From Eulemur rufifrons (lineage: Eukaryota; Chordata; Mammalia; Primates; Lemuridae), in assembly GCF_041146395.1 (NCBI RefSeq), contig NC_091001.1:105050965-105114964 (forward strand): a stretch of DNA of 64,000 nucleotides. The letters are read 5' to 3'. Position numbers and translations under genes: made by a program. Within the stretch, counting starts at the first letter, position 1. Every line of letters starts with the position of its first letter. The notes below the pieces were generated by a model. That model was not told where the DNA came from, did not search any database, and saw only the letters and a program-made list of their open reading frames with translations. Positions 22,148 through 34,470 of the stretch are shown here, in pieces.

Positions 22148-22699
22148 TGGACGTGCATTTTTTGAGCAGTGATCAGCATCATAACATCTTGTTGTTTATA
22201 GTCTTCATCTGTTCCAAAATGTAGGGTTGTTCTATGACAAGCTCTGCAAAGGGAAACGTCCTGGCCTCTGAAGAGTATGGGCTCCAGCCATGATCAATGA
22301 TTAAAGCATGATTAAATCCACAGAAAGAGAGCTGAGCTGGTGAACTCTCAGTGCATTAGCAGCAGGAGTTTCCACCTTGAATGGAAATCCTGGGAGTGCA
22401 AACCTAGGGTGTGGCAGCGCTATGGTTCAAGCACCTTTGGCAGATTCTTCAGGACGGCTGCTGCTGCAAACCCGGGTCTTCAAGACTCCCTTGGAAAGGT
22501 AGGCTATGTGTTGCAGACCTGTCCCAAGTTAGAGGGGCAAAAGGATGCACTCAAAGGAGTAGAGTGGGTGATGGTGAGAGCAGAAGAATGAGGGAACTGG
22601 ACTAACATTCGAGATCTGAGTGCCAGACATTTTTGTGAGCCTGGTGAACAGACTGGCCACTGGCTTGGGAGAGAGTTTGGTTGTTTCCTCCATCATGTT

Positions 22700-23490
22700 A
22701 AGGAATACTATTCCTAGAAGAGGGCTTTAAAAAAAATTAAATTTTTTTTTTAATCAGAAATGATTGTATGTTGAATTTTATCTATACTTTTAATGGGATA
22801 ATCTTATAAATTTTCTTTTTTGACCAATTGGGATGAATTAAACTAATAACTCTCAATATTAAGATTTTCATTTCTTACAAAGTCTCAAATTTTTGCATTT
22901 CTCAAGTAAGATATAGGGGATTTTGGTGAATCATGTTTTCATGTGCCACTGGAGATAACTACAGTATTTTATTTTAAAGTTTACATTTTTTTCTAATAGG
23001 TGAGACAGGCTGTAGTGAGTGTGTACATATACTCTCTTTATCAAGTTCTGACATTTTAGATTAGCTAAATCTAGCTCTTTATAATGGAAAAGCATTTTTC
23101 AACGCTTTAAAATAGTTACTCTAGTATGAGTATTATCTGTATTTTGAAATAACTCACTCAAAACCATTTTGACTCAGTATCTAATGGAGTTAATTCTTTG
23201 ACAACTTTTCTATTTTTATTTTTTCATGGTAACTATTCAGATTTTCTACTTCACTCAATTGGGATAATCAGTATTTTTCTTAAGAAATCTTTCATTTCTT
23301 CAGGTTTAAAAAATTAGGGTAGAATTATAAAAAGGCATTCATCTTTATGTTTTAATCTCTGTATTTAAGTTGTATATGATGTATCATTTCCTATTTTGTA
23401 CATTAGAATTTTATTTTTTTGAGGCAGACAGGTTTTTCAGGGATTTTTTTTATTTTTTTTTTTTGTCACTCAAAAGTTCACCTTTGGTTT
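22700..23490 (-). mobile_element. Strongly decayed L1/HAL1-like sequence
   Basis: TGTTGAATTTTATCTATACT, AATTAAACTAATAACTCTCA and TCATTTCTTCAGGTTTAAAA resemble antisense L1 ORF2 patterns ('gttgaattttatcaaatgc', 'tttctttaggttta'). The block is very AT-rich with long T-runs. The assignment is tentative. Confidence 0.45.
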
Positions 23491-24024
23491 CTTGTGAATT
23501 TTGATTTGTCATATTCCCATTACCATTAATTTCTGACACCCTGCAGTTGCACATTTTGAAACAGTTACTGGGAGCTTTGTTTTTGTGACTGATTTAGACT
23601 TTTGATACTAACTTCTGGCTTCTACTGTTTGTCCCCGCTGTGGCCGAGAGCACCTCCTTCCACGGCCGAGTCCACAGTTACGGCTCTGCTGATACGAAGC
23701 CTTCCCCCACCGCCCTGCCTCACCTCCAGTGCTCGTTTTGCAAATCAGAGGGGTGAGTGACATTGCCAGGATCCTCCACTACCCCCTAGGATACTGCACT
23801 CAATTCTCGGGGCGAGTTGTGAGTCAGTCTTTAGCACGTTCCTTCAGTCCTGTCCCACCTGCTCTGAAACAAGCCTCTGCTCCTCCAAGTCTGCGAAAGG
23901 TAGACAGCGCCTTCCTGGGTGTGAGGCCTCAGGGGGGACTCCCCACCTTCGTTACTCTTGGTACCTGGTGCCGGCTGAGGGTCAGACACCTCTACTTGCC
24001 CTGAAACAACTACCATCTTTCCTG

Positions 24025-24180
24025 GAACTCTATGCATTATCTCATTTAATTCTTATAACAACCCTGTGAGGCAGGTGTTGTTAGTCCCCAAGGTACAGAT
24101 GAGGAAACTGAGGCACAGAGAGTTTAAGTGACCCAGCTTGCAAGTGGCAGAGCTCTCTGCACCTAAATCTAACTCCCACT
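24025..24180 (-). repeat. MIR
   Basis: ATTATCTCATTTAATTCTTA, CAACCCTGTGAGGCAGGTGT, CAGATGAGGAAACTGAGGCA and TTAAGTGACCCAGCTTGCAA are close to the antisense MIR consensus. Confidence 0.92.
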
Positions 24181-25529
24181 TCCCCAGAGGTCGTGCTGCC
24201 TCTCGTGGTCCACACAGGTGCACGGCTGCCTGTAGAGTGTGTTTTAGGGATCCTGAAAGGCAGCCCCCATTCCTGCCATCATGCCCAAATTCCTCCCCAC
24301 TTGTTCCTGATGCCTTTCCATTGTCTCTGCCGCAGGGTGGAGGTTATCAAGTCCTAAGAGCAAAGGGATGGCAGGTCCCCTGAGAGGAAGGCAGTGATTG
24401 CCACCACACCAAGCCTCAGACGCTGTGGGAGGTAGAGGAATGTGGGTGCTGTGGACAGAGGACAACAATGGGAGAACAATGGAAGGGACAATTGTTTACT
24501 CCCATAACCAACCACACAAGGGCAGGGTGCAAGGGGCCTCTGGGAACACGGGATCAGGAGCTTCAGACACCCTCCCCAGTCTGGCTTGTACTCTTTACCC
24601 ATGGCCTCTGTTTCTCTGCCACTGGCTGCACTCTCACCCCTACAGATGGGCCCTCTCCATGGAGCAGGGCACATGGCCACTTGGAGCCTGGGGCTGCATC
24701 TTCATGACTCAGCCACGGAAGAGGAAAGGGATCCTCTCCTGCCACTCCACTGGTGAGTCCCTGGGACTGACTCTGGCTGCGTCTGCAGTGCCAAGGGAGG
24801 CAGCAGGGAGCACTGGGGGACCGGGCTTGGGAGCTGCCCTGATTGGGGTCCCCTTTAAGTAACGATAGGGACAGGTCACTGGAAGCCCAGGGAAGGGGTG
24901 TGGAGGCTGGTGCAGCAAAGTCACAATTTCCCCGAGCTCTGATATTTGCTGAGTAGCAACCGGGTGTGGGAGGAAGAACAGATTCGGGTGGCCGTCTCAG
25001 CTCTGCCATTTACTCGCCGTGTAACCCCAGGCAAGGGCCTTTGTGTCTGCTGGCATCCGGAGGCTCCTCTCACCCTGCGCCCTCTCTCACTTTTAGACTT
25101 GCAGAAAGATAGAGAAAAGCAACCCCAACCCCTTGGCCTCGTCCTTCCTTTCAGGAACACCTGCAGGAGTTGCCATGGCAACGGGATCCTGCAGCCTGCT
25201 CCCCTCCACCCCAGGCTTGTTAGCTCCCGCTGTCTGCTCACGGAGGGGCGGGGAGCTGTGGGGCCCAGAGAATTTACCAGAAAAGGGAATTGCGGCTCAG
25301 TTCCGGACTGCTGGTCCAGGAGGCCTTGAGCTGGTCCATCCTGTGGGGACAAGGTCACTGGAATCAGTGCTGTGGCTCTAGCCCCTCAGCTCGTGGGATG
25401 GACATGCAGAGCAGGGGAGCTGCAAGGTCCAGGCAGGCCCCTGGCTCCCCACGGGCACTGTCCCCTCTCTCCCCGGGTGTGCACAGTGGCCGGAGCTCGG
25501 GGCTAGCAGTAGGATTATTCATATTCCTC
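24181..25529. other. GC-rich unique segment without a gene call
   Basis: GC content is higher than in the surroundings. Several open frames of 125-154 codons overlap on both strands (for example 24398-24862 + and 24563-25009 −). None has a recognisable domain, a convincing start or a splice partner. Overlap on opposite strands is what GC-rich non-coding DNA gives by chance. CpGs are present but not dense enough for me to call an island by eye. Confidence 0.6.
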
Positions 25530-25745
25530 TTGTAAACACGCTTTACAGTGTACAGGGCACATGCTCAGCCTTGGATTTTCAAAACAATAATGTGAAGTAA
25601 AAACTATTATCCTCATTTTACAGATGAGGGACACACAGGTAAGAGAAGTTAAGTGACACACCCAGGGCCACCTAGTTCATAAGCAACACAGCTGGGAATG
25701 GGAACCAGGCATTTCTATTCCAGATCCTTCCTCTTTTCCATTATG
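25530..25745 (-). repeat. MIR
   Basis: ATTATCCTCATTTTACAGAT, GAGAAGTTAAGTGACACACC and CAGGGCCACCTAGTTCATAA follow the antisense MIR order. Confidence 0.85.
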
Positions 25746-26512
25746 TTCCACGGTGCTCCCCCTCCTTCAGTTCTTAGGACAGGACCTTGGCTTTTCCAGG
25801 TGACACTTGCAGACCGCCTCTTCTCTCTAGGACGAGAACAACTTGATGTAGCTCTCTGTGAAGTATTGAAATACTTTGCTTTTGATGGAAAAAAAAAGGC
25901 ACCTGCCTTTCATGGCCAGTTCAGCTTGTGCTGGTTGGTATCTTAAGACTTACTGGAGGGGGACTCTGGGCAATGACAGGGTGGTCCAGTAGGCAGAGGC
26001 TGGGTAGGGGCATCATGCTGTGCAGATGGCTCCGAGCAGGTGCTAGAAGCTGCAGAAGGTTCTGAGCCAGGCAGTGCCGTGACTGGATTGTATTTGTGAG
26101 GCTTCTTCTGGGTGGGAGGGATGAGAGTGAGGCTTCCTCTTAAGTTGCACTATAATTCTGCACTCTTTATTCAGTGGCTAGAATCTTTGACAGTTAATAA
26201 ATTAAAGCAAAGTCGTCTGGTAGGTGCTAGGGCACATGCTGACTTGCACTTGGAGTCTGTCTCTCATTGCCACTCGGCCCCGGGTGGTGGCTGTGGGGGA
26301 TAGAGACATGAGGATAATACAAACTTGCCCCTCAGACACTTGGGGGAAAGATGCCTTTGGATGTGATTTTCCAGGTTGGGCACAAATTAGAGCAAAGTTC
26401 TTAACTAGGGGATCCACTGACTCCCTGGCTTGCATGGATGGATTTTGCGTGGTCCAAGAAATCCATGAAATCGCATGCAAAATTATTCTGCATATGGTGT
26501 GCATGTGTCTCC

Positions 26513-26594
26513 GTGTGTGTGTGTGCGTGTGTGTGTGTGTGCACGTGCACACGCGTGTGCAAGAGAAAGACAGAGAGAGAAAGAGAGAGAGAGA
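26513..26594 (+). repeat. (TG)n / (GA)n compound microsatellite
   Basis: A TG run with CG and CACG interruptions (26513-26558), followed by a GA run (about 26571-26594). The alternating purine-pyrimidine GCACGTGCACACGCGTG core could adopt Z-DNA. Confidence 0.92.
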
Positions 26595-26820
26595 TAAGAG
26601 GGAAGATGCTCATGGCTTTCTCTGGATTCTTAAAAATCCCAAAAGGTTAAGAAACACTGAGTTAAGAACCTTTTTGAGGGTGACGTAAGTGGCTAGATTC
26701 AAGGCATGAAGGCACCAAAAATTATGTTCGGTAAAGTCTGTGCCTCACACAGAGCCTATGCATAGAAAGACAGCCACAGAGTGTAGACTTGAACACAGTT
26801 GCACAGGCCAGGTTAGCTTT

Positions 26821-27180
26821 CACTGCGGTCTGAATGTTTGTGTCTCCACCCCATGGTCAAATGTTGAAACCTAACCCTGAAGATGGTGGTGTTAGGAAGT
26901 GAGGACTTTGGGGGGTGATTAGGTCATGGGGGTGGAGCCCTCATGAATGGGATTAGTGCCGTTATAAAAGAGGCTTCAAGAAGCTTTGTCACCCTTCCTG
27001 CCATGTGAGGACACAGCAAAAAGCCACCATCTATGAGGAATCGGCTCTCACCAGACACCGAATCTGCTGCTGCCTTGATCTTGGACTTCCCAGTATCCGA
27101 AATGTGAACAGTAAATTCTGCTGTTTATAAATTACTCATTCTCAGGTATTGTGTTATAGCAGCCTGAGCGGACTAAGACG
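26821..27180 (+). mobile_element. MLT1-type MaLR solo LTR with target duplication
   Basis: The sense LTR runs from (CACTGC)GGTCTGAATGTTTG through CCTAACCCTGAAGATGGTGG, TGATTAGGTCATGGGGGTGG and CTTGATCTTGGACTTCCCAG to CTGAGCGGACTAAGACG. The 5-bp duplication GCTTT occurs at 26816-26820 and 27181-27185. Relative to MLT1 as I remember it, the terminal TG is CA here and the terminal CA is CG, both by transitions. Confidence 0.92.
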
Positions 27181-28224
27181 GCTTTCCACACAGACAATCA
27201 AAGGAGAACAGAAACAAAGTTTGTGAAGCCAACCCACACCCCTGTGCCTGAGCACCGTCCCCCTGCCGTCTCAGAGGGGTCCCAGCTCCCACCTGCTTTT
27301 AGGAAGAGACCCTAGATGGTGGAGCCAGGCCCCCACAGCGCTGCTGTTCCTCTTTGCAGTGCAAACAATGTCATGTTTCTCAGCATCGTTGCCCTCCCGT
27401 GGAGAACAGCCTTCTCTTACTGAGGCTGGCTCCGTTCAAGGAAACAATGACCAAAAAAACCTCAGAAAGCAACATTTTTAGGGCAGGAAATGGTTGCTTT
27501 TTATGCCTGTCAAGTGCCTAGTGAGATTCAGAATAAAACCCACCACTGTGAAAAAGAGTATGAAATAAAAGGAGCTTTTATAACCCTGGTTCTATCTTGT
27601 TCGAAATACTTACCTTTCCATTGTGAAACATAAACCTTCTGTGTGTCTTGGCACCGAGAAATACCCGGTGATGAGTTGTTGTTGATTTCTTCTCATAGAC
27701 CATCTGGGCGACCGAGCGGGCTCTGTAGGAATGCTTACGCAGTGGAAAGGGAACAGTGAAACGGGCTGAAACTTTTCAACAGTCAGTTTTATGCATGTAC
27801 GGCAATGACTTCTGGAGGAAGAGGAAGAAGATTTACTATGTCTAGAAATGCAGAGCCTTGTGAATATGGTGCCATAAAATGCAATGTCCAGAATGCGACT
27901 TGGCTCAGAAGTTGGTGGCTCTGCTTTCTGGAGCCCTGGCAGGACAGCATATGCTCTCGAATGCAGAAGAGGGAAGTCCTGATCCTCCCCTAAGCTGCGG
28001 GAAAATGACAGCAGCTCCCAGGCGGAGGAAGCGCAGAGCTGGGGGAGGTAGGTGTCCTCAGCTGCAAGGGTAGTGGTCTTGGAAACTTCCACTTAGTTGA
28101 CTTAGATGGGAACCAGAACCTCTCTCGCTTCACTTAGGTTCTTTGTGCTCTCCTTTCCCAGCACGTTACCTGTCAGGCCTTCTGATATGTGAGTCTTCAC
28201 TTTCTTGGAAAAAAAAAGGGAGCT

Positions 28225-28455
28225 AGGAAAGATTTATTGAATCCCTACTATGTGCCAGTCAAGCTGTTAGGGTCTTGACATACATATTTTTCTCTAGAAC
28301 TGCAGTCAATTATGAGAGGTAAAGATTTTCATCCTTATTTATAAGTAGAAGATAGAGTATCAGAGGTACTAAGGACTTGCTAAGGACATTCAGCTAGTTA
28401 AGTGACAGAGCCCCAAGGCTGGTGCTTTTTCGCTAGGTGGTATTCTACCATTTTA
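28225..28455 (-). repeat. MIR
   Basis: TTTATTGAATCCCTACTATG, TGCCAGTCAAGCTGTTAGGG and CATTCAGCTAGTTAAGTGAC follow the antisense MIR order. Confidence 0.83.
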
Positions 28456-29514
28456 TAAATTCGATTACTCTTCGTCAGCAAACTGGTAAAATTGTAGAGC
28501 ACTGAAAAAGTCCTTAGAAATCACCAGCTTCCACCATCCTCTTAGTATCGGGAGCCCTGAGGGTCAAGGGAGCAGTCTTTGCTTCTATTTGTCCCTGCAT
28601 CATCGCTGGAGAGGTTGGGTCATTGGAAAATTCTCCTGTAGCCTCACCTCTGATACTGCTCTTGAACCCCTCACGCTCACAGTGTCCATAGATGTAGCGC
28701 TAGAGCCTGAGGCACCGACAGTAAGAAATGTAGGGTCGGCTTGGTGACTGGGGTTCTGGTAGCTTTTAGGGTGGAACGGTGAACAGTTCTTGTGTCAGAG
28801 CAGGGCTGGGCCCAGCTCTAAAGGCTGGCTGCATAGAGTACTTACTCAACAAAGTCTTGCCACATTGAATCATGCAAGAAAGTGGAAGGTACACAGTAAA
28901 TGCGAATAAATGAATTCATGCCCCCAGACACACAGAAATGACATTTTTCAGCTAGAGCTCTCTGCAGAGCAATGGGGCAGCGGAGCTAGAAGTCACAGCT
29001 AAGAAGCAGGCCTCAGACCACTGACTTGTATGCAGCCCCCAAGAGGAGCAGAGAGGAAAACAACCCTGTCCGCTGCAGCATCATTCTCCCCACCAAGGCC
29101 CCTGAAGAGCAGCCCCAGCGACCTTGCTCCAAGTCCAGCTGTGAGTTGGGAATATAATCTAATGAAACTCATTTCCATCTGTCAACTTCTTTAATTAGAT
29201 GGGGAATTTCACTGACTGTCTCTGGACCTAGACAGTACCCAATATATCAGTTTTCAAACTTGGATTAAACCAAAATAAAAATATGCCAACTTCCAAGCAG
29301 ATACGCTAGCCCAGCCTTGATGGTTTAAAATAATCATTATGACTGAATGAGGAGTTTGAGTAATAATCTATGCCCTGCGTGCCGAGCTGGCATGATATGC
29401 TTCGCAGCACTTTATTTCTATCCAGGCTTCAGAGTGCCAGCATCGAATAATGCAGTCTGTACAAAATGCTACTTGCCTCCAGAGCCCTTTATTTCCAAGC
29501 TCCTAAAATCTTAA

Positions 29515-29760
29515 TGATAACACACATTAGTACAGCACTTTTTAGTTTATAAAATGCTTTTATGGACATTATCTCATTTAATTTATTACTTACAAGGTTC
29601 CTATAACTCACAACATTCCTATAAAGAATTATCTTCATTTTACATAGAAGGCAGCCAAGATTTAGAGAGATAAGTGAACTTCCCAAGGTCATGCAGGTGA
29701 TAAGTGGTCAAGTAGATCCTTGAGTTTGACTCTTCTCACTTTACTCTAGACCTTTCCACC
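29515..29760 (-). repeat. MIR
   Basis: GTTTATAAAATGCTTTTATG, ATTATCTCATTTAATTTATT, TCTTCATTTTACATAGAAGG and TCCCAAGGTCATGCAGGTGA follow the antisense MIR order. Confidence 0.8.
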
Positions 29761-30732
29761 AGGTAGCTCATGACCAAGAGCATGAAGCCTGATTCCAGAG
29801 CCTACACCCCTTTATGTGAATAAGATGATTCTAAAATCTTAACCTGGAAGGAACTGGTCCAACTTACTTCTCAACATTGTGTTCACTTCTAGAGCAATGC
29901 TAGTAGATATTAATGCTAATGTTATTTGAATACTTCTAGTGATGTAGAGTTCACTCTTAGAGAGTCTCATCGCATTGTTGAACAGCTCTGATTGAAAATT
30001 AAGATAAACTCTTTCTCCATACAATACCCACTCGTTGGGACTTGGTTCTCTCTCCAGGGGCCATGCAGAGTATATCTGCTTTTCCATGAGCAGTCTTCCA
30101 AGGGGGCACCACCACATTCTAAATATCCACCTCAAACCGTATCATGCAGCTCATCCTGCCACATCTTGCTAAAAAATAGTATTTTATCTGCCTGTAGCAC
30201 ATTTCTAAGGTGAATTAGAATTAGGCAACTTCTGCATCACTGAACATACTCATGTACCATCTGGCTAATCATCATTGGTAGGTGTTTGCCAGGAATTGAC
30301 ATCGAGCTGCAGTGTCTGAATTTCTGCCCACCGCCACTTCTGGAAATCATTCTCCATTTTTCTTACCAAAAGGGGCTCTGAAAACTCTGGAAATTTCCTT
30401 GAGTATCTTGGTGTATAACCTGTGTGAGCCTTGAAACTATTCTTTAACAGATTGTGTCTCTTGTATTCTCTCCTGTCTTGCCATGGACCTCAATCCTGGT
30501 TATCTGTTTTCCTGTCTGCCTTTGCTTCTGTGAAGACTGTTATTATTGGAGGAGGAAGTCAGAAGTGAAGGGAGATGTGTTCCATTCCGTGTGAAACCCT
30601 CAACTGTATACTGATTATATATCAGCTGTATGTAGACTGGCTTGCTGCTTGGAAGAAAACTCTTTTCTTGCTACAAATAGAACTGACAGGCCCATTTGTT
30701 ATTGACTAAAGCAGGCAGTGTATAGTTGTAAG

Positions 30733-31098
30733 TGTTAAAGAAAAACTATAGACAAAGTAAATTTACCAGAATTTATTTGAGCAAAGAATAATTCATGAAT
30801 TGGGTAGCACTCAGAACCAGAGAGGTTCCGAGAGCTCCACTCAGTAACATGGGCAGGCAGCATTGACAGACAGAAAAAGGAAGTGAGATACAGAAACAGC
30901 TTGACTGGTTGCAACTTGGTATTTGCCTTGTACGGACAGGATCTGAACAGTGGGCATCCTCTGATGGGCTGGAGCTAAGCTACTGCACTTGGCTGAGGCT
31001 CAACTACTTGTTACAAGAATATATTCTTAGTTAGGTTGCAGTTTGCTGCTCAGGAGCTCAAAGTATAGCGGCAGCTTTAGGCCAAATTTAATTTCACA
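30733..31098 (-). mobile_element. Class I ERV LTR (3' LTR of a decayed provirus)
   Basis: A 366-bp LTR on the minus strand, starting TGTGAAATTAAATTTGGCCT and ending CTTTAACA, with TG...CA termini. An AATAAA lies near the 3' end in minus orientation (CTCAAATAAATTCTGG, around 30770-30785). A polypurine tract and env remnant lie on its internal side, which marks it as the 3' LTR. I do not assign a named family. No second copy of this LTR is seen up to 64 kb. Confidence 0.75.
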
Positions 31099-31101
31099 AT
31101 T

Positions 31102-31112
31102 ACCCCTTTTTG
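31102..31112 (-). other. ERV polypurine tract
   Basis: On the minus strand this reads AAAAAGGGGTA immediately before the LTR start, three bases upstream of TGTG. Retroviruses prime plus-strand DNA synthesis from such a tract. It fixes the orientation of the provirus remnant. Confidence 0.75.
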
Positions 31113-31117
31113 GTCAG

Positions 31118-32691
31118 ACTCTCAATTTTGAGAGATTGACCAACAACTTGAGCATTGACACCACTCACTGTCACCATCATAATGGACTTGTTTGGTCTCA
31201 TTATGGAATTTACAATTCTTGACATCAGGTCATCTGAATATTTCTTTATGTTCTCTCCATGTTTTTGTTATTGTAACCATAGTGAGACCATTTGATATAT
31301 TACAGATGGCTGCATAAGAGCATTTAAGCCTCTTGAGAGGATGCAGTGCACCAGGGATACTATTATAATGGCTATCAGGAAAATAATACTAAGACACTGA
31401 AGTAACCTCTTCAATAGGAGCCCCAGTGAATCAAACTAATAATCAAAATCAAGTATATCAAAAATGAGCCAGAAGAGGAATCTACTTATTTTAGCCAAGG
31501 AGATTGTTTGTTGATTTCTTACAACTGAATTTCAGTCATATCGGATATATTTATCTAAGTTCAGCAGGAGGTATTAGCTGTCACACACACTCTCCACCCC
31601 CAAACTCCAATTCATCCAACAGATAGTCCAAAGCCATCATGTTGTCTAAAACAGCTTTAGTAAGAGAACTTAAAGAAGTCTGCTGGGCAACTACAGCTTT
31701 TTCAGTAGAGTTAGCTATAGTGGCTAATGTCTGAGACAGATTTCTAATCATAACTTCATTTGCACTTATGCCAAGCCAGGGAAGGAGCATTCTACCCAAA
31801 GATGCCCATTTAGAGGGATTTGTGCCTGTTGGAAAATTTCCCTTTATTCTGTAGTGCAGTTTAAAAGCTGTAGACCAATGTTCAGTTTCCACTTGCTTAT
31901 GGGGTGACAGTGGTACTATTAGAATTCCTAATCCACATCGGTCCCTTATTTTCCACTTACTGAGACATGGAGTTGCCCATACATATGACTGATTATTAAA
32001 TCCTCCACAGATAAAAATACATCCTGGAGGGGCACAACAGACAGTTCCCTGTGGAATGCCTTGTGCTTTAGGGATCCCCAGTGCGGAAGCACTAGTAGTG
32101 TCTGTCTATGGCTACATTATTGAATCATTGCATGGTTGGAAGATGCTGACAATTAAAAATTTAGGGTTATACATTTGCCTAAAAACTGTTCAATTATCTT
32201 TGCATTATATTTTGGTTTTCTTATTCAATTGCTGGCCTAATTTAACTTCAAAACCCTCACTATAGGTGTTGCCTATGCTTAGATTTAAACAAGGCTCTAA
32301 TTTCATTACTCTAAGAACCTAATCCTATAGAAAGGACCAGATATGAGATTTGAACAATAGTCGTACTTGGAATATCAGTGAAATTTTTTACAGGGTGAAC
32401 CAGAGAACCTCTAAGAACATGTAAGGATTTAAGTTTAACATGACATATCCAATATTTAGTTAAGTTCCCTGTGGAAGCTATTGATTATGAATTCTCAATT
32501 ATTGCATTATCCTGCCACATATAAATAGAAAAGAAACACAGGAAAAAGAGGAAGGGGACAATGGTCTTATGATGACAGAGGAGAGAAGTCTTAATAATAA
32601 TAATGGAAGCTTTAAGACTCAGGAAGGACCTGGTGGCTGTCTGACTCTCCATGAATCTACTCATAACATTAGTTTGCATACTCCTAAACAC
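31118..32691 (-). pseudogene. Endogenous retrovirus env remnant, degraded
   Basis: A retroviral envelope gene read on the minus strand and broken by stops and frameshifts. From its 5' side there is a hydrophobic leader-like stretch within 32485-32691. A surface-subunit segment with paired cysteines lies near 32025-32050. The longest open piece is 31581-31892 (103 codons). That piece carries a fusion-peptide-proximal region and the heptad-repeat / ALDYLL motif of the transmembrane subunit. Just after it the cysteine region is cut by an in-frame stop and a frame change (about 31560-31585). A membrane-anchor-like segment rich in I, L and F follows near 31350-31395, then a short tail up to the polypurine tract. 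Its features are of the gamma-type (class I) group. It cannot encode a full protein. Confidence 0.75.
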
Positions 32692-34105
32692 CAGTTTTAT
32701 TTCTCCAATTCAGGTGCATAGCACTGTTTATCAATAGGTTATCATAGGTAATTTACTTGGATTAATCTTACATATTTCATTCAAATTGTATATCTTAATA
32801 ATTACAGTGCTTACTGACTTACCATGAAAATCTACCATAGCATTGTTTTGGTATGCAATTTATTCTTGTTTTGCTTGATATCAGGTTAGCAGGTTTATGA
32901 AACAATCAATTTCTTCAGTAGAGTTCTGGGAATTCTTACCCAGTCCAATGGTCTGATCAAATTTCTAGGAATTTCATACAGCTTCTAGAATACATATTAA
33001 TGAACACATTCATACACATAAAACTCAAAGGAAGTTTTAGCATTATTATTACTTGACACTACTTCCCATGTAATTTAATATATCAAATAAGCCAATTAGT
33101 TTAATATATTAATATCTCTTTATATAAGGAGAGATAACCTTTTGAGATGTTCCAAGAGCCCATCTGGAAAATCCCAAAATTAATTTAATATGAAGAAAAG
33201 GACTTAATTTAGAATTTGCTTTTGGGAAGTTTATCATAAATATAAACGGCTTAAAACCCTTGACCAAAATATGATCACAAGTCACTGTGAAATAACAAAT
33301 GTCTTAGTCTATTTTGTGCTGCTATAACAGAATACCTGAGACTGGGTAATTTATAAAGAACAGAGGTTTATTTTTCATAATTCTAGAGGCAAGGAGGTCC
33401 AAGTTCAAGGGACCTACATCTGGCGAGAGCATTCTTGCTACATCAGCCCATGGTAGAAAGTGGAAGGGCAAGAGAGCACATGAGGGTTGGGGTGAGGTAA
33501 GAGGACCAAACTTATCCTTTTATCAGAAACCCACTCCTGTGAAAACAGCATTCATCTAGCCATTCATGAAGGCAGACCTAATCACCTCTTAAATGCTATT
33601 GTGTTAGGGATTAAGTTTCTAACATATGAACTTTGGGGGACACATTCAAACAGTAGCAAAGGCCATTCATTTAACCAGAGTGATAATTAAAAGACTTCAA
33701 AGGCAAATACAGAAAGTTACATAGTTTTAGAAAAACCTTAGCTCTTTTAATAGAGTGGACTCAGTTTTCTTAAGTGATCAAAAACTAATAAAGACAACAT
33801 AAAGCATAGGAAATTTCATGGAAAACACAGAATATTTGTTTCCTAGGCCAATTATCTAAAAAGTAAAGAAAAATCTTTCACAATTTTCTATTAAGATCTG
33901 TCCAATGCTCCCAGAAAATTTTGTTGTTTAACACAGGGGACCAAATTCTACTTTTGTATCAGCATACTTTTGACATTAATGCTCAATTAAAAATATAAAT
34001 AATTCCCTTCTAATCTTAGCCAGCTTGACCACACATAAAATTTCTTTTTCCAAGTTCATCTTCCACAAACCATCTGCAACTTTCTTATCTATTCAGTTTT
34101 TGTCC
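32692..34105 (-). mobile_element. Probable ERV internal sequence upstream of env
   Basis: An AT-rich block between the env remnant and an L2 at 34.1 kb. Segments such as TTAGCCAGCTTGACCACACA and CACAGGGGACCAAATTCTAC resemble non-coding internal parts of class I ERVs as I remember them. No gag, protease or polymerase motif is recognisable and no primer-binding site or 5' LTR is seen. An MLT1 LTR (33300-33658) interrupts it. The link to the env remnant is inferred from adjacency and similar base composition. Confidence 0.4.
33300..33658 (-). mobile_element. MLT1-type MaLR LTR within the ERV block
   Basis: TGTCTTAGTCTATTTTGTGC, GAGACTGGGTAATTTATAAA, TTTTATCAGAAACCCACTCC and ACATATGAACTTTGGGGGAC are in antisense MLT1 order, ending AACAGTAGCA. 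The possible target duplication is imperfect (ACAAA on the left; GCAAA overlapping the right end). Confidence 0.9.
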
Positions 34106-34109
34106 AATT

Positions 34110-34470
34110 ACTGCAGCCCACTCTCACCTGAACATATCTCCATTACTGGACTTCACACAGGTGCCACCCTAAGCCTAGAATGTACCCCCCCATCTTACTT
34201 CTTTGTTTCTCTGTCTTGTTCTCCAAAATTCAGGTAATTCTGTCCCTGTCCTGGAAGCTTTTCCGGACACCCTAGCCTGGGCTTCAGGCCCTGCTTGTTG
34301 CCTTCCCCCCAACCTAAGTTTTTGTAGCAGAAGACCACCATATGATCACTGATAACTGTCCCCTCCACTAGATGTGTCAGGGCCTGAGTCTGTCAGGCCT
34401 TTGAGTCCCTAGTACGTGGCACCATTCAGGGAACTACAGCTGTGCAGTAAATATTTACTAACAAATCAAA
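34110..34470 (+). mobile_element. LINE-2 3' end
   Basis: TGGAAGCTTTTCCGGACACC ('ggaagccttccctgacacc'), CTTTGAGTCCCTAGTACGTG and CTGTGCAGTAAATATTTACT ('gtgctcaataaatatttgtt') follow the sense L2 3' order. Confidence 0.78.

Noticed and set aside
24398..25358. Several overlapping frames of 125-154 codons on both strands
   Set aside because: GC-rich DNA gives long chance frames. No codon bias, motif or splice structure favours any one of them.
26513..26558. TG/CA arrays as possible structured or coding elements
   Set aside because: They are simple microsatellites; the antisense frames with TCTHTHT or CVCVC runs derive from them.
27610..28092. 160-codon antisense open frame with a serine-rich run
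   Set aside because: The serine run comes from a short GAAGAGGAAGAAG-type repeat on the other strand. There is no recognisable domain, and overlapping frames exist on the + strand.
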